The notes below the pieces were generated by a model, which worked only from the letters and a program-made list of their open reading frames with translations, made no database searches and was not told the DNA's origin. The position numbers and the translations under genes are program-made. Below, one piece after another: positions 58,106 through 60,957 of a DNA stretch of 60,957 nucleotides. Source of the DNA: JANMAT01 sp031359995 (GTDB lineage Bacteria; Actinomycetota; Acidimicrobiia; Acidimicrobiales; Ilumatobacteraceae); NCBI GenBank assembly GCA_031359995.1, contig JANMAT010000179.1, positions 1 to 60,957 on the forward strand. Direction: 5' to 3'. Numbering within the stretch: position 1 is the first letter of the stretch; the number at the start of each line of letters is the position of its first letter.

Positions 58106-59512
58106 GTGGACCACGTGCTGCGCACCGACCTCGGTGGGCGAGCGCCGCTGGACCGGGGTGAGTGCGTCGCCGCGCTGGTGCACCTGAGCGACCTGCACGT
58201 GGTGGACCCCGTCTCGCCGGCGCGGGCCGAGTGGATCGAGCTGCGGGCTCTCGACCCGCGCTGGAACCCGCTGTTGCACATGCACCGACCCCAGGAGGCG
58301 ATGGCCCACTGGGCGTTGGCCGCCCATGTGGCCGCCCTGGCCGCGGCGCCGGTGGCGCCGTGGTCAGGCGCGCGGTACGACCTGGTGCTCAGCACGGGCG
58401 ACAACATCGACAACGGACAGTTCAACGAGCTCGACGCCTACCTCGCCATCGTGCTCGGCGGTCGCACCCGTCTGAGCGCGGCCGGTGGGCCCCATGACCC
58501 GAGCGGTGCCGCGCTCGGGTCGCCGTGGCCGTTCTGGGCGCCCGAGCCCGGCGTGGCCGACACGTGGAAGGCGCAGGGCTACCCCGCGGTGCCCGACTTC
58601 CTTGCGCGCGTCGGCGCCGAGGTGATCTCGTCCGGCTTGGGGGTGCCGTTCGCCAGCCTGCCCGGCAACCACGACATCATGCGCCAGGGCACCGCGTTCA
58701 GCCCGCCCGCGCTGGAGGCGCTGGCCGTGGGGGCGGCCAAGTCGCTGCACTCCCCGGCGGGCTTCGAGCCGCCCGATCCGCTGTCGCTGTACGTCGATCG
58801 CCCCGACCTGTTCAGCCTGGGGGCGACCCATGCCATCACACCCGACGCCGGTCGTCGGCTCGTCGATCGGTCCGGCTGGATCGAACGCCACGCCGTCGCC
58901 GGGGTGCGGGGCTACGGCCCGAGCTCGGCGCTGACGCCGAGCGGTGACACGGTGGTCGATCTGGAGCACGTGCGCCTGGTGCTGCTGGACACCAATCATC
59001 CCGAGGGCGACTACCAGGGAAGCATCGGCCTCGATCAACTGGCGTGGCTCGATGCCCGCCTCGGCGAGGTCGGCGACGGCCGCGTCACGCTGGTGGCCAG
59101 CCACCACGGGACCGACACGTTGGTGAACACGCGTGGCGACCGGGCCGACCGGGTGCTGGCCGCCGCGTTCCACGCCGTCGTGCAGCGGCACCCGCGCGTG
59201 CTGGCCTGGCTCGTGGGCCACCGCCACATCCACCGCGTCGCGGCCCGCGTCGGCCCGTACGGCGGCCATTGGGAGATCACCACCGGGTCGGTGATCGACT
59301 GGCCCTCGCAGGGCCGCGCCGTCGAGGTGGTGCGCCACGCCGACGGCTCGTTCGAACTGGTGTGCACGATGCTCGATCACGGGGCGCCGGCCGGCAGCCT
59401 GGCCGCCCTGCACCGCGAGGTCGCCCACCGCTTCGCCGGCCCGGCGGTGGCCGCCATGATCGAGGGCGCCCCGACCGATCGAGACGTCCGCCTGGTCTGC
59501 CCGCTCCGCTAG
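58106..59512 (+). CDS. Metallophosphoesterase (TIGR03767-like)
   Basis: 468 residues. The five metal motifs are Leu-Ser-Asp-Leu-His (29-31), Thr-Gly-Asp-Asn-Ile-Asp-Asn, Pro-Gly-Asn-His-Asp, Ala-Ser-His-His-Gly-Thr and Val-Gly-His-Arg-His. This is the calcineurin-like fold, and the overall order resembles the actinobacterial TIGR03767 group. No clear signal peptide. Substrate unknown. The stop is followed after only three bases by the inverted repeat of the IS element, so the insertion just missed the gene and removed whatever 3' signals it had. Confidence 0.85.
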   Translation: MDHVLRTDLGGRAPLDRGECVAALVHLSDLHVVDPVSPARAEWIELRALDPRWNPLLHMHRPQEAMAHWALAAHVAALAAAPVAPWSGARYDLVLSTGDNIDNGQFNELDAYLAIVLGGRTRLSAAGGPHDPSGAALGSPWPFWAPEPGVADTWKAQGYPAVPDFLARVGAEVISSGLGVPFASLPGNHDIMRQGTAFSPPALEALAVGAAKSLHSPAGFEPPDPLSLYVDRPDLFSLGATHAITPDAGRRLVDRSGWIERHAVAGVRGYGPSSALTPSGDTVVDLEHVRLVLLDTNHPEGDYQGSIGLDQLAWLDARLGEVGDGRVTLVASHHGTDTLVNTRGDRADRVLAAAFHAVVQRHPRVLAWLVGHRHIHRVAARVGPYGGHWEITTGSVIDWPSQGRAVEVVRHADGSFELVCTMLDHGAPAGSLAALHREVAHRFAGPAVAAMIEGAPTDRDVRLVCPLR

Positions 59513-59515
59513 CCC

Positions 59516-59537
59516 CAATACCGTTCAGTTAGTGTTG
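59516..59537 (+). repeat. Left terminal inverted repeat of the IS element
   Basis: 22 bp, perfect match to the reverse complement of 60936-60957. It lies three bases after the phosphoesterase stop. Confidence 0.95.
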
Positions 59538-59557
59538 CAGTGGTGTAGTTTGGTGGT

Positions 59558-60944
59558 GTGCCTCGTGCGGGTTGGACCAAGCCGTTGTCGTCGTGTCGGT
59601 TGTCGGATCTGGTGTCGGTGGGGGTGTTGACGCGGACGTTCCCGCCCGGGCTGGTGGATGAGGTGATCGCCGGGTGCGGGCGGACCGAGCAGCGGCATCG
59701 GTCGTTGCCGGCGCGGGTGATGGCCTACTTCGCGATCGGGATGGCGTTGCATTCGGAGGGCTCGTATGAGGATGTGCTCGGGTTGCTGACTGATGGCTTG
59801 TCGTGGGTCATGGGTGACGAGCCGGTGCGGTTGCCATCGAAGTCGGCGATCTTCCAGGCGCGCCAGCGTTTGGGGGCCGAACCTGTGGCGGCGTTGTTCG
59901 GGCGGGTCGCTCGCCCGTTGGCCCGACCGGGTGCTCGGGGGGCGTGGCTGGCCGGGCGTCGCGTAGTGGCCATCGATGGCACGTGTCTGGACGTGGCCGA
60001 CACGCCCGAGAACACCGCGTGGTTCGGGCGGCCGGGCGTGAACAAAGGAGAGCAGGCCGCGTTCCCCCAAGCGCGTCTGGTCGCGGTCGCCGAGTGCGGC
60101 ACCCACGCCATCTTCGACGCGGTGATCGGCGCGTACACCACGGCAGAGAACACCCTGGCTCGTGATCTGATCGACCGGTTGGGCCCGGGCATGCTGGTGC
60201 TCGCCGATCGCGGGTTCTGCGGGTTCCCCCTGTGGTCGCGGGCGGTGGCGACCGGCGCCGACTTGTTGTGGCGGGCTATGTCGAACATGAAACCACGTCA
60301 TGTCGAGACCCTCCCGGACGGGTCGTGGCTGGCCGAACTGCGCCCCTCGGGCAACGCCGGACGGCGCACCGAAGGGCTGCCGATCCGGGTGATCGACTAC
60401 CGGATCGACGACGGACGCTCGAACGAAGAGACCTACCGGCTGTTCACCACGATCCTCGACCCCGACGAAGCGTCCGCCATCGACCTCGCGTTCGCGTACG
60501 CCGAGCGGTGGGAGATCGAGAGCGTCTACGACGAACTCAAGACCCACCAGCGGGGCGCTCGTACCGTGCTGCGCTCGAAGTCACCCGAGCTCGTACTGCA
60601 AGAGATCTGGGGCCACCTGTGCTGCCACTACGCCATCCGCACCCTCATGCACGAAGCAGCCCACGACGCCGGCGTCGACCCCGACCGGGTCAGCTACGTT
60701 GCTGCCCTGCGCATCGCGCGCCGCTCCATCTCGGGAGCGCGCGCTTTTTCCCCCTCGGCGCACTGACCACGGCTGGCGTCACGCCATCGTGCTGCTCGTG
60801 CGACGACTCAACCCCGCCCGACGCCCCAGAGCCAACCCCCGACTCATCAAACGCAAGTACGTCAAATGGCACGTCAAACGAGCCCGACACCGCAACTGGC
60901 CCCAACCCACCGGACCACCCACAGCCACCATCACCCAACACTAA
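59558..60944 (+). CDS. IS4-family DDE transposase with a 3'-terminal frameshift
   Basis: GTG at 59558. The N-terminal part matches the IS4 N-terminal domain (Leu-Pro-Ala-Arg-Val-Met-Ala-Tyr-Phe). DDE residues: Asp in Ala-Ile-Asp-Gly-Thr, Asp in Leu-Ala-Asp-Arg-Gly-Phe-Cys, and Glu in the Tyr-x2-Arg-x3-Glu-x6-Lys signature (Tyr-Ala-Glu-Arg-Trp-Glu-Ile-Glu). The main frame stops at 60766. The expected tail (Arg-Pro-Arg-Ala-Asn-Pro-Arg-Leu-Ile-Lys-Arg-Lys, Trp-Pro-Gln-Pro) continues in another frame to a TAA at 60942-60944 inside the repeat. The switch lies near the T5/C5 run at 60745-60754; one base fewer would give about 461 residues. Confidence 0.82.
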
Positions 60945-60957
60945 CTGAACGGTATTG
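60936..60957 (-). repeat. Right terminal inverted repeat of the IS element
   Basis: 22 bp, ends on the last base of the window. It contains the stop codon of the frame-corrected transposase. Confidence 0.95.

Larger units (their letters stand above)
59516..60957 (+). mobile_element. IS4-family insertion sequence, 1442 bp, perfect 22-bp terminal inverted repeats
   Basis: The left end begins CAATACCGTTCAGTTAGTGT and two more bases (59516-59537). The exact reverse complement occupies 60936-60957, the last 22 bases of the window. One transposase gene fills the element. The target duplication cannot be checked because the window stops on the right end. The contig edge coinciding with the IS edge suggests a multicopy element. 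Confidence 0.92.

Overview
The window looks like one near-complete contig from a high-GC actinobacterium. It starts inside a PIN-toxin gene and ends on the last base of an insertion sequence, which suggests an assembly that broke at the repeat. Several gene types point to Actinomycetota: coenzyme-F420-type oxidoreductases (a Ddn-like reductase and a luciferase-like monooxygenase), mycothiol-dependent maleylpyruvate-isomerase relatives, an ECF sigma factor with a zinc anti-sigma factor, and many apparently leaderless genes (TAnnnT hexamer 6-8 bases before the start codon). The abundance of acyl-CoA, phytanoyl-dioxygenase and amidohydrolase genes would fit Acidimicrobiia, but that placement is inference. 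No rRNA, tRNA or CRISPR array was seen.

Region 1 (1-20.6 kb) is plastic. It holds many decayed genes: a lanthionine-synthetase (LanKC-type) remnant beside the tail of a TIGR03086-type gene, a frameshifted membrane gene, a deazaflavin oxidoreductase with two stops, a mycothiol isomerase and an ATPase-regulator fragment truncated head to head, an N-terminally short P450, a methyltransferase missing its middle, and a secreted protein with an amber codon. Four complete type II toxin-antitoxin modules (FitAB-like, MazEF, VapBC, RHH-Doc) lie within 4.1 kb. In the middle is a healthy five-gene minus-strand operon (ECF sigma, ZAS anti-sigma fused to a membrane domain, ABC ATPase, two membrane proteins). 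It is divergent from a secreted SodC-like gene, and both directions carry the same TGAACC-N17-CGACA element.

Region 2 (20.6-23 kb) encodes two envelope proteins: a BON/OmpA protein and a membrane coiled-coil protein with duplicated helix-hairpin-helix domains.

Region 3 (23-47.8 kb) is catabolic. It has a full beta-oxidation set (acyl-CoA synthetase, acyl-CoA dehydrogenase, enoyl-CoA hydratase, fused hydratase/3-hydroxyacyl-CoA dehydrogenase, thiolase), three SDR dehydrogenases, two phytanoyl-CoA-dioxygenase-like proteins, and hydrolases for amide-type bonds (penicillin-acylase family, N-acyl-D-amino-acid deacylase-like, dimethylformamidase-like, amidohydrolase-2). A sixth toxin-antitoxin pair, a glycosyltransferase and an unknown membrane protein are interspersed.

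Region 4 (47.8-60.96 kb) carries a SNF2 helicase with a small coupled partner, an SDR, an FMN reductase, a beta-lactamase-like hydrolase coupled to an acetyltransferase, a thiamine-diphosphate enzyme beside a desaturase fused to a Rieske domain, and a metallophosphoesterase. An IS4-family element with perfect 22-bp inverted repeats follows and closes the window.
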